A stretch of DNA of 64,000 nt, taken from the NCBI GenBank assembly GCA_021234155.1, contig JAJEKV010000016.1, positions 806,001 to 870,000 of the forward strand. Direction: 5' to 3'. The DNA is from Isoetes taiwanensis. Taxonomy: Eukaryota > Streptophyta > Lycopodiopsida > Isoetales > Isoetaceae. Below the pieces are notes generated by a model, which saw only the letters and a list, made by a program, of their open reading frames with translations, ran no database searches and was not told where the DNA came from. The position numbers and the translations under genes were made by a program. This document shows, one piece after another, positions 21,061 through 34,708 of this stretch (positions are counted from its first letter, which is position 1; every line of letters starts with the position of its first letter).

Positions 21061-22554
21061 TGGATATTCTATCTTACCTGAGCTGAGCCTTCATACCTTA
21101 TTGAACAGGCATTAGTTTACTGTATTGGATTCAAAAATCTTCAAATATTAATGCTAAATGAAAGGGACAAACACTACGTACGCAATCTCATCTACATTTG
21201 TTTATAATTGGAGCAGATGCACAACTTAATTCTCCAGCTTTATACTAGCATGCGATTAGAAAAGGGCGACTAAGCCTTTGATTGATCTCTCAAATAGTCT
21301 AATTATACTACAAGATATAGTAGAGGCTCTCTCAATTTGACATTGACGCAACATGGAAACTGCTGCACCCAGTTAGATACCAGCCTATTCAGCTTTACAT
21401 CTACTCTAAACTGTTGCCAGATAAGTCTACTACCATTAATATCAGTCTTCAAGTATCCAAGTAGATAGATATGCCAAGTATCCAAATCCCATTTGTCATT
21501 GTCTTATTACTTCTACAAAACATCGTCTTTTTTTAAGTCTTGCTAGACCAGCTACACATGGATAATAAGCTCGTTTGCTAATGGGAGCAAACTACATGCA
21601 AGATTAATTACCTGGCTTAAGTTGCAACTTCAAGTTCCAGAGTGATCACCCTTGCCTGCTCCAACAACCTAATCCAGCCTCGTTGTCCGCCCAAAAACAA
21701 GCTGGGCCAAGATTTTTCATGTCAGCCTAAGATTTCATGAGCATGGTTTGGGAGTCACTACTGATACAGTCAAGCAAGGAGAACAAAATCCGAACACAGA
21801 ATATTATTAAACAAAGTCCTGCTACAACACATGTGAAGCCTATCAGGCCTGCATTCACTGGCTTCTTCCATTCAACAAAAAGTGACAGAACAGGCTTCAG
21901 CATAAGTGAAGCCGCCCAATCCTTGAACAGATCCGTCCTCACTGACAGCTTCTTTGTGTTCTAGGCCGGCTTCTTCTACTTCTTTTCCTTGCCTGCTTCC
22001 ATAGCTGCGTTAAAACCCACAAGGGTTTGCCGTTCTGGACCGTTCGGGATCGGAGCTAAAAAAATCTACTTATAATCCTTGGCTCATAATACGCGCACCT
22101 CTGTGCCACCGCAATGTTACAGCCAGGCTCCAGAAGCAACCTCGGCTCTAGCAGGCCTAGCCCTAAATGTTACCCGGGTCCCATGTTCCTTGTGTTGGCT
22201 AAAACCCCTAAAAATAATGGGAGGACCAAAAATAAAGAAGCCTCCACCACAGGATTTGCCCCCTTTTCTAAAATCAATGGCTGACAAAAGGGTGCACTCT
22301 AGAAATACTATTTAGTACACCTGGATGAATACGGCCACCAAACCATATGAAAACCTTAGAGAAAACAGTACAAAAACAGAAAGAAAAACCCCCTGTTATA
22401 ATGCTACATATTTATGATTATGGAGATAGCAAGTGAAGATGCCCAAGTGCCATTGGGAATTTTTTGTGAACTTGAAACGTCCATAGTTGGAGAAGGCAAA
22501 AAAATATTTTGTATAGACATGGTTTATTATACAATATTGAAACCATATGCTCCA
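21061..22554. other. Non-coding with one dispersed repeat
   Basis: Apart from the repeat copy at 22270-22400 no exon or element was supported. Open frames at 21737-21964 and 22079-22315 lack family motifs. Confidence 0.4.
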
Positions 22555-22739
22555 TTAAGGAATGCAAGCTGGGTGGTCATGCCAAAAAGCACTCAGGGAC
22601 ATCTGAAGTCTCTGCAATTCCTGTTGTAACTGCCCTACCATGCCCTGAACATTAGCTTTTTCACTATCAAGGTGTATCCCAGCTAAAATCTCTTCTGTAC
22701 TTAAATTAAGAACATCCATCTTATGATGCGTTGCTTCTG
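22555..22739 (-). CDS. Possible C-terminal coiled-coil exon, unknown gene
   Basis: After a TTCCAG acceptor the frame reads KMDVLNLSTEEILAG, then a heptad-rich GMVGQLQQELQRLQMSL, and stops at 22555-22557. The composition and acceptor fit a terminal exon. No family is recognised. It could belong with the minus-strand open frames at 23.2-24.1 kb. Confidence 0.35.
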
Positions 22740-23195
22740 CTGGAACACAAATTTCATAAACTCAGCTATAAAGTAATAAATTTCAAAAAGGTTTAGCAAA
22801 GAAAAGTTGTGTATTGAATTTTGTATACGATATCTATCAAAGTAATATGTACACTCAGAATAAAATATATTGAAGCTTCAAAGAAGCTCTTGTGAATTGT
22901 AGAACATAAAGTCAGAAGCCCAAAGAACCTTTTGTGAATTGTAAAACGTAAAGTTAGATGTCCTAAGGTCCCGGCCTATAGCAAAAAATACGTCAAGAAG
23001 AGCCAACAGAGATATGATATGGCAAAATTCCACTGTTTTTAGATATACCACAAAAGCATGAGTGTACAGTTAAGTCAACTATAGTCTAGTGGTTGGATAG
23101 CAAGTTAATGCTTGACCCACATTCTACGTGTTAATACCTGAATCATAGTAGTAAACTACATTTGCAATAAAAACATTAGGTAATTCATCAATATG

Positions 23196-24090
23196 CTAGG
23201 GGTTGAGGCTGGACATATGCAACTTGGAGCTTCGCATGAACCACTTCAAAAATTTATTGCCAAGAACTTGACCTCTAGCATCTAATGTAAATCTATGAAG
23301 GCCCATTTGATTGAAACAACTCCTAAAAGAAAAAACCCAATTTGGAAGGATGTTTTCCTTTCCCCTTCTTCTAGGGTGGTCTTGCTTTGGAGGAGAAACG
23401 GGACACAACATAGGTTGATAAGGTGTTTCCTTTTTTAGGACAGGTTGCTGCTCTTTAGCGGGGCGATAAGAAATTACACCTTCATCCTTAGGAGGAATTT
23501 CAGTCGGATAAATCATGCCTGTAGTAACAGCAGGTCCCTCTCCTCGAACAATATCCTTATGCTCTAGAGGCCGGAACTCATGAAGTGGTTTATGCATCTG
23601 CGCTTGATCGCCCATATTTCTTTTTCCCCGGTAACCTGCAATCTTAGTTTGAGTGGAGAACAATAAGGGTTTTGTTTGGCCGAGATCCCCACGCATGCAT
23701 AATGCCACCTCATTAGCAGAGCTATATAGCCTGGCTGTATTTGCAATGAACGCCCAAAAGCTCATAAGCTTCGCATCAAAACAGACATTGGAATGGATCT
23801 GTAAATATTGGCAGTAGATCTGTAAACATCTATAGAATATCTGTCGATTCCAAGCATACTGCCTTAGCAAGATCCAACACCTATAGTTTCAAGATGGCAA
23901 GGCAAAAATGAGCAAATAGTTTATCGTCACAGCTTACTTGGGCTCCATTGGGGTTGCAGTAGTGGCACAAATTTGAATTGAATTTGGAGCAGAGACGATT
24001 GAATAATCGCCAGAGCACCAGTGATTGCTCTGCAACAATTCGGAGTTGAGAACCAGAGGTTGCTTCCAAAGTAGTTAAGGAGGAGGCCAA
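23196..24090 (-). CDS. Possible minus-strand gene fragments, unknown
   Basis: A 224-codon frame (23196-23870) includes a charged, proline-rich segment (KPLHEFRPLEHKDIVRGEGP, IPPKDEGVISYRPAKEQQP) that looks translated. A second frame (23881-24090, open to about 24150 apart from one TGA) contains LEATSGSQLRIVAEQSLVLW and a CHYC pair. Neither matches a family I know, and the junction between them is unclear. Confidence 0.3.
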
Positions 24091-24956
24091 TGGTGCTCCG
24101 AATAACTCCAGATTATTCGTAGTTGCCTTTGATCCCGCTCATTTCTTCCGTGGCATCCCAAAAAAAGCAATAACTTAGAACAACTCTATAATTCAAGAAC
24201 ATCAGTCCTGTTCAAAATCAACTGCCATGGGACACATATTTCACTAGTACAATATGGGCGAATGCACTCTGACTCCCTATAATCTGCAAATGTGCATGCA
24301 TTCTGGCAATACATCTGGCGATGGAATTCTAGCGATGGCATTCGGCGATGCAGCTTCCCGACTCACCAGATTGAGACACCAGAACACATTTGGCGCTAAT
24401 CATCAGGAAATTCTTCGTTACTTGCCTTGAAAGGAAAGCAACCTCGACTCGAATCCCGAGGCTTTCACCAGATGAAGACACCGTCGCGTTAGAAACGGAA
24501 TCAAGTTCACCAAATTGTGCCGTCATTTGTATAGGAAAGAATAAAAGAATCGAATTTTCCTACAATGATTATATATGTTTAGATAACTTTCCTATGACTT
24601 TCCTATCTTACCTTGCCAGGTTGCTAGTGTCAGCTGTCCTAGCTAGTGCCATCTGGCATGCTTGTGCTAGCTATACATTACAAAATGACTTCTCTGCAAA
24701 CATCCGCCGCCGTAGCTTATGGTTAGAATCATCCGATGTACATCTTGCAATTCTTAGCGCCTGCTCGGTTAGACGTTTAAAATGCAGTCCAATCTGTCCC
24801 CGGCTATGCCCATCGATCTCAAGAAGGTACCCACCCAGCTTCTTTTTTATTCTGGATTCATAGATCCGGCAGATAAATTATAAGAATCGTCTTCTTGAAA
24901 GCAGAAAAAACAGAGGAAAATTTTAGGTAAGCTTGTTTTTTTCTTGTTTCGATGCA

Positions 24957-25060
24957 GAGCATGACGCAATCTGGCAAGGCAAATCCGGCAATCAAAGGGT
25001 CGAAGCAATCCGGCGAGGCAAATCCGGCAACCAAAGGGCCGAAGCAATTGCAGAAGTTCA
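24957..25060. repeat. Tandem ~47-bp duplication
   Basis: 'ggcaaatccggcaatcaaag' with 'ggtcgaagcaat' is repeated as 'ggcaaatccggcaaccaaag' with 'ggccgaagcaat'. A third, more diverged partial unit precedes them. On the minus strand this gives a repeated RPF(G/D)CRICLA peptide in an otherwise unsupported frame. Confidence 0.6.
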
Positions 25061-26608
25061 TCGCCTTCGTGTTGAAGCAGAGGCGCAATCTTACTTAGAT
25101 TCTGCTCCTCGAAAAGCTGAACAAGTGGGTCTGCCATGTTTCTAACTAATCTTGAATGATTCAATCCTTCTTTTCCAAGGTTCAATCCATCGCTGACCTC
25201 GCCAAGAATCCATCGTTGACCTTGCCAAGCTCGCCGGAAATGTTAAGGCTGAGGAAATGTGGCCTACCCCTAACATTTCGAGGGGGAATGTTCGATGCCA
25301 GGCGCCAGGGCCTTACCCTGCGTAATGCCCTGCCTCCGAAAATTACCCCTAACAAAGTGACACGTGAATTGACTACTTGCATATGAAAGATTAAAACCAT
25401 AAGACTTTTTGACACCAAAGCATCTAGCATGCAACCACTTCCAAATTTTTGGTCAACTTATCAGCCGTTTTTCAAATGCACTACACCCTTTCTTCCTTCA
25501 ACATTGGACGGCCAGAGTCCCCGACAATTGAATGACAATAACAGACAATTTGTATTTATAACGATTACTTCTCCTATCTTGGTATCAGATGCGCAATCTG
25601 ACACATGCAAGGATATCACATGAAATGCATGCATATAAAATTGGAAAAATTCTAAATATACCCCTCAAGTTTACAAATATTCTAAAAATACCCCTAGAAA
25701 TAAGGTATTTAGCTCAAATGACAATAACTTTCTTTCTTGTGATCAACCAACTAAAAAAGTGTCCATGAAACTTGTAGATATGAATGAGAGCTATCCAATA
25801 GCAATAGAATCATCCAATCCTGAATTAGAATCTTCAAGTTATAGTGTTTTAAAGTGCTATAAAAAACGATATAAATGAGCATGACTTGTGAATTTCAACT
25901 CCAATTTCGATGAATTTGATGTTGTTCAGAAGATCTTATCCTAATCTATGGGAATCTATTTATTTTTGGGAAGACAACTTTTGCATTTTGAGGAGCAACA
26001 AAAACTCTATTACCTTTTTTCCAAAAATGCTCTTCGTTTAAAGGGTATTTTTGGAATTTTCGCAAACTCTAAGAGTATAGTTAGAATTTTCCCAAAATTT
26101 TCACACGTTTTTCACAACTACAAGATGCATGTTGTCTTTCAGCACAAAAAGGGATGTTGTTTCACATTGAACAAAGTAACTTTTGCATCTTAGTTCGACA
26201 ATATAGCACCGTTAAAGAATCAGGCTTGCATGCAAGTCAAGAGTAATTTTTACTTTAAAGCTTGTATACAAACTATCACTCCCCCGTTTTGAGGAATTCC
26301 TCATGGCCTTTTATATTAACCACCATGGTAAGAATGAAATGAATGTGGATTATTTCGCAGGACAACGATAAGAACAATCTGCCCCAGCGAAAAAAGTGAC
26401 CAGTGCAGCATCATTACCAAATAGTGAACTTCATTCCCATATCTGCAGAACCTTCTTCCATTTGCACCACTACATTGTCATTCTGTGCATTAAAGACATG
26501 CCAGGAAAAGTTCTCATACCTTGTATAGAACAAGCTTGTGCAACTGCAGATGGTTCAAGCTTTAGGGAGCCAATTTCATGTGTATTCATTCAAAATATTT
26601 CAATGGTC
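25061..26608. other. Non-coding, downstream of LpxC
   Basis: No exon was supported. A short inverted repeat (AAATGTTAAGG and CCTAACATTT, 25238-25280) and AT-rich sequence are all that stand out. Confidence 0.45.
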
Positions 26609-29235
26609 TCATTGCTCCCGTATGTATGCTTCATGGAGTTCTTTGGAAAATCTAACATGCAATGAGTGGCTTGCCTAACATAAAAAGAGGTTATTCAGTA
26701 AAGACAGCAATAGTAACAAAGATACACAACTTTTTGATATACATCTAATGCAAACGATGCCAACGCTTACTTTATAAGCAATGACGTGTGCAAATGGTAT
26801 ACCCGAAATGGCATTAATAGAGCATAATGAAAGATCTCCCAAAAGGTCTAAAAGCTTGTGCCGACATGGTTCATCGGCAAAGTGTAATGGTGGATTCAAC
26901 CAGCCTCTGTCCACACTGCAGATGTTCAACGGAAGAAATAAGCAAAATAGGAAGGACGCAAACTGTTTCCATACCAAGTATATCAGCATGCAATCACCTG
27001 CAGACAAGAGCGTTGTCAAGTGAGCCTCCCTTGATAAGACCAGCTTCTTTCAACTGCTGAATCTGCACATGCCAATGATTAAGCTATTTGTGGTGCTTTG
27101 CTTTATGCTCAAAATTTTCTCCAAAATTCCTTTGTTCTTTTTATGGTTTGTCATTTCCTTATAAATACTTGTATCCCAATCTCCAGTCTTTGTAAAAGAG
27201 CTAGGCAATATAAAACAGTTCAAGATGCATACATTGATAGAAAAGCAGAAGAAATGACCTGTTCATACAACCCAAACGTACGAGCAGGTGCAATATCAAC
27301 CTTGTAGCTAGATTTATCTGCACACCATGAATACCACTGCTTTCCGATCGCTTCATGCTGTCAATAAAACAAGTAAATTAGCATGTTCCTATGCAAACTC
27401 ATTAATTTCAAAAAAGAAGCCTATTAGGAAGATGAAAGAGTCCTCTATTAGAAGCTGAGTATGAGATCAAAATGAACAAACAAAAGCATAGCACCAAGTT
27501 CTTACATTAGGAAAATCGATGCCACATGTGACTTTTTGAGAAGATGAAGGAAATGCAGCTACAAAGGAGTCATCGTCATATACAAATATTGGTCTTGTTA
27601 TTTTTAATACCTCCTTCTTCATTGTGTTTCCTTCTCCATCTTTCGCAATGCATATACCGACTTCTTCAATAGACTTGACCCAGCAGAGTGCTGAGCCGTC
27701 TAACAAAGGAACCTGTAAATGGGCATAACCTCGATCACATATGCCCTAACAAACCTAGATTGGCATATACTTAAAGGTGGAAAGATGAGTGTTTACCCCA
27801 TATATCAATACATATTGACACACATGATGAAACTATCATAGACAGGCATAGCGAGTCCATCCAAAATTTGTAAAAGGCATGGGGACATACCTATGTTGCA
27901 CTTTACCTGCATGTATGCATAGGTGACCCTAATAGAGCAAACAATTGGTGGTTTTTTCTCTCTACTGTTGTGTTCCTAACTACCAGTCTCAAAGTATGTA
28001 AATGCATAATGTCTCTGAGTTGATAATGCCAGATAGAGTGAGACAAATTACTCTGCAATCCAGGGGAAAGAAAATTATGTACAAGTTATGATATCTAGGC
28101 AGCCTCCATTAGATAATTATAATAACATGTATGTGGTTCGTACATACAGCACTCTACATCTGACCAGATGTACATGCAATGCAGTGAATGCATACTTGAA
28201 CAGACATCAAAACAATGAGAGCATGTATTTCACTCTGCAATCTCAGAGCACGCGTCATATTTTCTTTCAGAATCTGGATCAAAGGCTGAAGCAGGTATTC
28301 AAGAATATATCCTAAAAATAGGCGTCGTATGCTGTTGCAAAAATTGGATGGAGCTTTTTGGATAGGGCCCTTATGAGAGTGACAGCCAGAGCACAAAAGA
28401 TCTACAAAAATATATATCATACCTCACAACCTCCATCAAGCTCAATTCTGCAGTTATCAACTCCAAGCCCCACCAATGCTGAAAGAAGGTGTTCAACAGT
28501 CCGTACTTTTGAGCTTCCCTTGCGTAGGCATGTACTTAGTCGTGTATCATACACATGGGCAACAGTAGCTGGTATCTTTTCATAAGCATCCCCTCTATGC
28601 TTATGAACAAAATACCTTCCTTCTCCAGCTTTGGTTGGTAAGAGTGTTAATGTAGTCATTTTCCCAGAATGTAGCCCTATTCCCATCTTTGTAACACTTC
28701 CAGCAATGGTATGTTGTAGTACGTCTGTCTGTCTAAGAAAAGCGCATCACAGATAAGAAAGAACAAATATGACAATCCCATAATTCAAGTGAAAATAAAA
28801 AATAAAAAATAAACACACAACCACTATAAGATGCCTCCAAATATTGCATGTCTCTAATTGATACTTTCCAAACACGGACAACATTAAAATGGGAACTAGA
28901 CGAATTACTATAAGGAATGAACATTATTTTAACATCTCAAAAAATTTAATGTGCAAGGAATTATTCAAAGAGAATCCGAAGGAGAAATTGTGCATGAAGA
29001 AATAACCGCATTCAAGTGTTAAATCGTTATGCAACTTCTTTCTTTTGCTGGATTAGGAAATTTTGGCAAGACAGTATAAATAACGTCATACCTCAACTGC
29101 TAGCACATTAGGAGTGTCTATTCCATCTTTGGCATACCAAATGCAGCAACTCGAAGAGGAATGACATGGTCTTCGTTGCACGGAGCGGAAAAGGAAGGGA
29201 GATGACAGGGTCGAACAATTCCGAAAAAGGGACAT
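26609..29235 (-). CDS. LPXC: UDP-3-O-acyl-N-acetylglucosamine deacetylase, complete
   Basis: The gene has seven exons: 29092-29235, 28423-28728, 27506-27712, 27259-27357, 26998-27062, 26771-26915 and 26609-26674. Together they give 343 residues in one frame, all with GT..AG introns. LpxC is a zinc amidase that removes the acetyl group in lipid A synthesis; in plants the pathway is mitochondrial. Exon 1 encodes an Arg/Ser-rich presequence ([26 protein letters not shown]) suited to mitochondrial import. Exon 2 has GIGLHSGK and [10 protein letters not shown], which supplies the catalytic Glu and first zinc His. Exon 6 has [17 protein letters not shown], which holds the second His and the Asp ligand. 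Exon 7 has SHSLH, which holds the general-acid His (Ser replaces the usual Gly). All active-site residues are present. It is the best-preserved gene in the window together with the one at 59.6-61.1 kb. Confidence 0.95.
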
Positions 29236-30680
29236 GTTCCTGTAGTCAGGGTACATTCAAACCATAGTGTTAAATTACACTAAATTTTAAGTTAACATAT
29301 TGATTGTTATGCTAAATTTAAGGCTAATTTATGCCATTCAATAACATTACAGACTCTTGTTAAAACTCATGTAATTTGTTACGTTAACTACTAACATAAC
29401 AAAAACTGTTAAAAACTCTTTCGCACAAAGGTGTTACGTTAAATACTAACACAACAGAATCTGTTAACGACCTTTTCACATCGTACAACTATAAAAATTG
29501 TTTATCTTACTTTTAGTTTAGTTGCAGTTTAGTTGCAGAACAAGAACAAGGTATAATACAAAAATTTACATAGAGTGTTGACATTGTCAATTGAGGCAAC
29601 AAAAACCATTTGGCTCAATGTTGCTAGCTTTGCAATCAATTGCTGTGCTGTCATCCCTTATACTTCATCACATGCTGACTGCAGCTTGTGCAACATCTTC
29701 TACATCCATAACAAGGGTAGAGCAATATGTCTCTCGCTTATAAACCTAGAATCATGTATGCCACAATACATCAAGATAAATAGGAACATCAACAGCTAAT
29801 ATGTCATAATGCGAGGACCATATACACACATAATCATGCAAAGCCTGTTTAGTGTGAATGGCCATAGACCGATAGTATCTGCAAATGTGATAACGAGACA
29901 AAACCAGCTGTTAATCTTGCAGCAATGCAATGATGGTGTTCGTTGGTCCTTTAGCAGCAATACTGTATGCATGGCTTTGCTTGATATCAATCTACATCAT
30001 AACTTGCAACTATGAGGTTAATGCTAATTGTGTATTAGGTCCAATGGTGACTTGGATCATATTAGTTAGTGCACCTTCATCAGTCTGTTTCTAAGTCAAT
30101 GCATAGTATTCTAGCTTTTCAGACTGCTTCTTGGTTTAAGATCCAAATGCAGAGACGTACATACCATGCCCATGGATGGAGTCTGAGGCATGTCAAACGT
30201 ATAAATATGTACTTGGCAAATGCAGACTGAACCTTATGATCCTAAAATTGGTTTTTTACTCCTGGACAAGGTACTAAACCTTATGATCCTAGAAATTTTT
30301 TTAACTGTTCTCAAGCATATAACGAACCAAAACCATCCATTAATTTGATATATATGGGATCTTTTGTGCAGAAGATAGCTTGATAACTAAAAGGGAGGGC
30401 TCCAGAATACATATTTCCTCCCAGATCCTAAAAGAAGGTAACTAAAAGGATTGTGTCAAAACATAAGCTAAAGACAAATACTTATACTTGCATTAGTATT
30501 TGAGTCCAAAGATTGACCTCCCAAGAATGTAATTTTCGCAACAACAGCTTCCAAGTTCAAAAGAGGAAGTCAGATAGAGAGCAAAAGGTACAATTAACAC
30601 CAAACGCTGTCATCAGCTTATTTAGAATAGTGAATGTGATCTACACCTCCAGTAAGCTCTCGAGGAAAATTTAAAGAATG
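29236..30680. other. Upstream region of LpxC, AT-rich
   Basis: No exon was found. At 29260-29480 variants of 'gttaa(a/c)tactaacataac' recur several times, giving a weakly repetitive block. Its proximity to the LpxC start makes it the presumed promoter side, but no motif is convincing. Confidence 0.4.
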
Positions 30681-30689
30681 CCATCTTTC

Positions 30690-31320
30690 ACATGCTGTTG
30701 TTCATGGTCTGCCAACTGTTCCAACAATAAATGATGGCCCAGTAGACATTGAACGAGTACCATTACTAGTAGATTGTTAAATATATGATAATGGACACAC
30801 TATGGAGTAGAGCACAGGAGTTTCTGGGTTTGATACTGGTCCATTCTCAGACCTTTCATACCTTTCAGACGTTTCATACTGATTTGATACTGGTACAACT
30901 CCACGGCAGTGAAGAATGACGAGATTTTGATGCTCTTTTGGATGGACTTTATGATAGAAATGAAACATTGTGGAACTAGAATGCAAGCAATAGAATTAAT
31001 GTGCGATTGGACGAGAATAACTTGCCATTCATCCTCCAGATGTGTCCAGACTATATCGTTAGATTCTCAGAATTGTTATCTTTATGGAGAACTTGATCCT
31101 GAGTTATGGAAATGCAAAGTTCTGGAGGCCTGAGTTATGCCATCTTTGACAGGCTACTGCTCATGGGCTCAACTGTTGCAACAACAAATGGTGGCTCAGT
31201 AGACATTGGATGTGTACAATTACTAACCTTTAATAGATTGTTAAATACATGAATAATGGGCACACTATAGAGTAGAGCACACAAGTTCCTGGGTTTGATA
31301 CTAGTCCATTCCCAGTTTCT
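30690..31320. repeat. Direct duplication of ~170 bp (30690-30860 and 31143-31320)
   Basis: The two copies share 'cagtagacattg', 'tagattgttaaata', 'ggcacactat' (with a variant), 'gagtagagcaca' and 'tgggtttgatact'. They lie about 455 bp apart in the same orientation and are clearly diverged. The interval between them contains no recognisable gene. Confidence 0.65.
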
Positions 31321-32627
31321 AACAGTTTCAAAGCTCACATACATAAATTTCATGGCCTTCTACATTTTTTTGATCATAAAGCACTACAAGTAGTACTGAA
31401 TGAAAACGCACAGAATTTACAAATAGTACTGAACGAAAAAGCACAGAGAAAATCAGGATACTAGGAAAGAAATACCTACAAGGAGCAACCTCAGTTTTGC
31501 TGCTGATTAGCATTCGAGCCGACGCCACGGTGGCCTGTTCTTTTGACGGCCGTGACCTCGACGGGTTTGACAAACCTAAATGTAGGGGGCGGGCACCCAT
31601 TAAATTTCCGTCAGGAAATTGTAGGGTTGTCAACACATTGTTATTAACAATTAAGATAACAATAACGAATGTGAAAGGGGGTTAAATCCTTAATTTAACT
31701 TTAACAAGTTGTTATAAGTTAACCCCTTCGTTTTAACTATTTCCTTAAGAAAAATCATATGCGTTGCTAGTTAAGTTAAATTTTCTTAACAATATTAACC
31801 CCTTAGTGTGTAGGTACCCTAATCTATTTCACCATAGAGATTGGAGGCTTCTATACAATGACATCTGTAGATGAAATATTTAATAAATGAGAAACATGCA
31901 TTATGCCATGTACAAAAGTTTAACCCGAACATATTTATATTAACATCATGCTTTAGAGGTTTAACACTCCAATGTTGTGAAAATGTGTCCAAAGGATCTT
32001 ATGAGATCGAAGGATTTGAACGAAATGCTGAATGGCAATCCAACTAACAAAGGTGATAAACTAGGGATGTACTAAGAAGATCGGTGGAGCTTCAAGCACT
32101 AGTTAGTGCATTGGCGCATGCAAATATCATTCAAAAATCCCAGAGACTATGACAAAGGTATCAGGACTACCATGCTTGCTAAAAACTCCGACTCGATTCG
32201 GCATTCATTTTCAGGTGCAAACCGCTTCACAGATGAAGCCTTCCACCCATCTGTGCTGCTTTTTAGCTCTTTGCCAAAGACCTTTGATAGTAAGAATCAG
32301 CAAGCTGCTCCATTGATATGATCAGCTGGTTGCTAAAAATATATATGCCAAAGGGTGAATGCAGAACCAAGTTCAGCAGACTTAACAACTTCCACTATTT
32401 TGCCATTTACTAGAATATAAATTATATTTGCCATCCTTTTTATTTCATGCTATGTGAGACCCGAAGCCTTAAATTTGAAGTGTTCAGTACCATTCTTGGA
32501 GGTCCTAGCCATGCAGAGAACAACTAAATTTTTTTAGACATTCTTAAGCATTGCAAGGGAAAAAATATACCATTCTATAGAAAAGCTTAGTAAAAAGGTG
32601 CCCTTCGATAGAATGGCCATGATTTTC
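31321..32627. other. Non-coding, nothing recognised
   Basis: AT-rich sequence with the 'taagttaacccctt' type of short repeat near 31690-31800. A minus-strand open stretch near 32165-32290 (FGKELKSSTDGWKAS) could be exon-like but has no family match. Confidence 0.35.
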
Positions 32628-32628
32628 A

Positions 32629-33692
32629 AAAAAAAAAATCAGCAACTATGAGGAATAAGTATGGTGCCAGAGGGCAACCCTGTCTGACACCCCTTTGACA
32701 CTGAAAGAGTTTGGTGGAGGTGCCATTTATAATCAAAGCAGAAGAGGCTGAGGTATTGAAGCTCCTTATTTTATCATATATCGTATCAGTGAAACCCAGA
32801 TGACTCAAAGCTTTTTGCAAAAACTGCCAACTAATGGTATCATATGCCCTCTTAAAATCCAATTTGAGGATCATACAACCTTGGCCCGATAGCTTGTTCC
32901 AATGTAAGCCTTCAGCAGCCCCCAGATAATTGTCCAGAACACTCCTGTTATGAAGGAAAGCAGACTGACAGGGATTGATTATTTCCTGTAACCTCATCTT
33001 TAATCTATTAGCCAGGATTTTGGCTAGCACTTTGTAGGTAGTGTTTCTAAGGGATGTGGATCTCCAATCCCCTAAAATATCTGGATTGTCAACCTTAGGG
33101 ATGAGAACTATATGGCCAGCATTTATGGTGGGATTAATTTTGTTTGCCTTCCATGCTCCTTGGAAGAAAACAGTGAGATCATCCTTCATAATTTCCCAGA
33201 ATTCCAAAAAGAATTCAGGGGGAAAGCCATCTGGGCCCGAACTTTTTCCAGGTGCCATGGACTTTAAGATCTCCCAAATTTCTTTCTCCAGTGGGATGGA
33301 TAATATATCTTCATCCATGTTACTCTGCTGAATGGGAGGAATATCCTTAAAGAACTCTTGTAAGTCATCTTCATTAATATGTTGCTCAGCAAAGAATTTG
33401 GCATATTCCTTGTGAAAATGATCTTCTGTGTCCTTTTGATTTTCAATATTTTGCCCAAGACTGATAATTCCATTTTGCAGATTCTATTTTTTGCAGCTCT
33501 GAAAAAATAGACAGAGCTTCCATTATCCATACAATTTATGAATTTACATTTACTTTTCACAGATAAAATTCTGGCCTCATCTTCTTCAATCGCTTTGACT
33601 CTATTTTCCAACTCAAATTCTTGTTCCTGCAGAATTTGATTGTCCTTATCCAGAAAGAGAAGGGCTCTTACCTCTTTAATCTGTTTATACAC
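32629..33692 (-). pseudogene. LINE reverse transcriptase, lacking its YxDD end
   Basis: Two overlapping frames contain the endonuclease-RT linker (33264-33692, with CKFINCMDNGSSVYFFRAAK) and the RT (32626-33318). RT blocks are MAPGKSSGPDGFPPEFF, NAGHIVLIPKVDNP, DWRSTSLRNTTYKVLAKILA, INPCQSAFLHNRSVLDN, LKLDFKRAYDTISWQFL and QRGVRQGCPLAPYLF. The linker matches the same region of the LINE at 48.5-52.2 kb. The catalytic FADD motif and everything 3' of it are absent, so no activity is possible. Confidence 0.9.
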
Positions 33693-33722
33693 CTCATATT
33701 TCTGTTTCTTTTTATTTTGATA

Positions 33723-34620
33723 CTAATTCTTACCCCAGTGCTTGATCCAATACTTAATCTCTTTCATTCTGTCCAGGAAGGAATTCATGGATCCCTTCTT
33801 GGAAATCTTGGGGAATTTCATATAAAACTCTTTAAAAGCATCACGAAAACCTTTCATCTTTAACAATTTAGTATTGAATTTGTATGGAATGTTTGACCCT
33901 CCTTTGCTAGCAGTCCCCACTTTCTTTAAAATTTGAGGGAAGTGATCATATATTGAGGTAGAAGTGTCATTGGAGATGATCACATTATCCCAAGATTGAA
34001 GCTCTTTATTACAGATATAAAATCTGTCAAGAAGACAATAACTCCTTTCAACCCCTTTTCTTTTGTTGCTCCATGAAAAGACATTGGAGACGAGAGGGGG
34101 ATATAGCAGAAGTTGGACATCAATAAGTCCCAGACAACTTTCTCCTTGTTCATGAACTTTTTCCCTAACTTCTGATCCCAGGCTGGGGTGTTATTAAAAT
34201 CCCCTGCCATGAGGAAGTTTTGAATGTTGTTAGAGTTGATCCATTGGTGCATCTGAGACCACTGGATCTCTCTCTTTGAGGGTTCTGTGGAGGCATAAAC
34301 ATTCATAATCCCAATCTGTTTACCATCAATTATGAGCACTGCAACAGTCCATCTTCCTGATGGGTGACAGAACTTGAAGGTACACTTATATCCAGTTCAA
34401 ACAGTACAAATTCCGCCTCGGGTGCCATCTGCAGGGGCCCACACTAAGTCACCATTAGGAGGGATCCAGCTACCCAAGTGAGCTGACTCAAAAGTTGGCA
34501 GTCTGTGTTCTTGAAGCAGAATTATATTGGGCTTCATTTCCTTAAAGGCACTGAGTGCCCTTTTCCTTTTAAGAGGTTCCTTGATCTCTCTTAGGTTCCA
34601 GGTAATTAACTTCTGATTAA
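33723..34620 (-). pseudogene. LINE apurinic-type endonuclease
   Basis: The N-terminus is readable near 34610 (ITWNLREIKEPLKRKRAL) and includes ILLQEHRLPTFES with the catalytic Glu. One frame (33980-34339) carries GIMNVYASTEPSKREI, then MAGDFNNTPAWDQKLG. The end of the domain (SNDTSTSIYDHFPQIL) is in 33723-33983. Several stops and frame changes separate the pieces. It nicks target DNA in active LINEs. Confidence 0.85.
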
Positions 34621-34708
34621 GAATTTAAACTGGTTATTTGATCTTATCCTTGACCCTAAGGTTCAGAGCAGGACTATTTTCAGAAAAGGTCACTTTTTTC
34701 CCTTCCTT

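Noticed and set aside
32628-32638. Poly(A) tail of the LINE at 32.6-36 kb
   Set aside because: The A-run is on the plus strand while the LINE reads on the minus strand, so a tail would appear as T. RT also ends before its catalytic motif.
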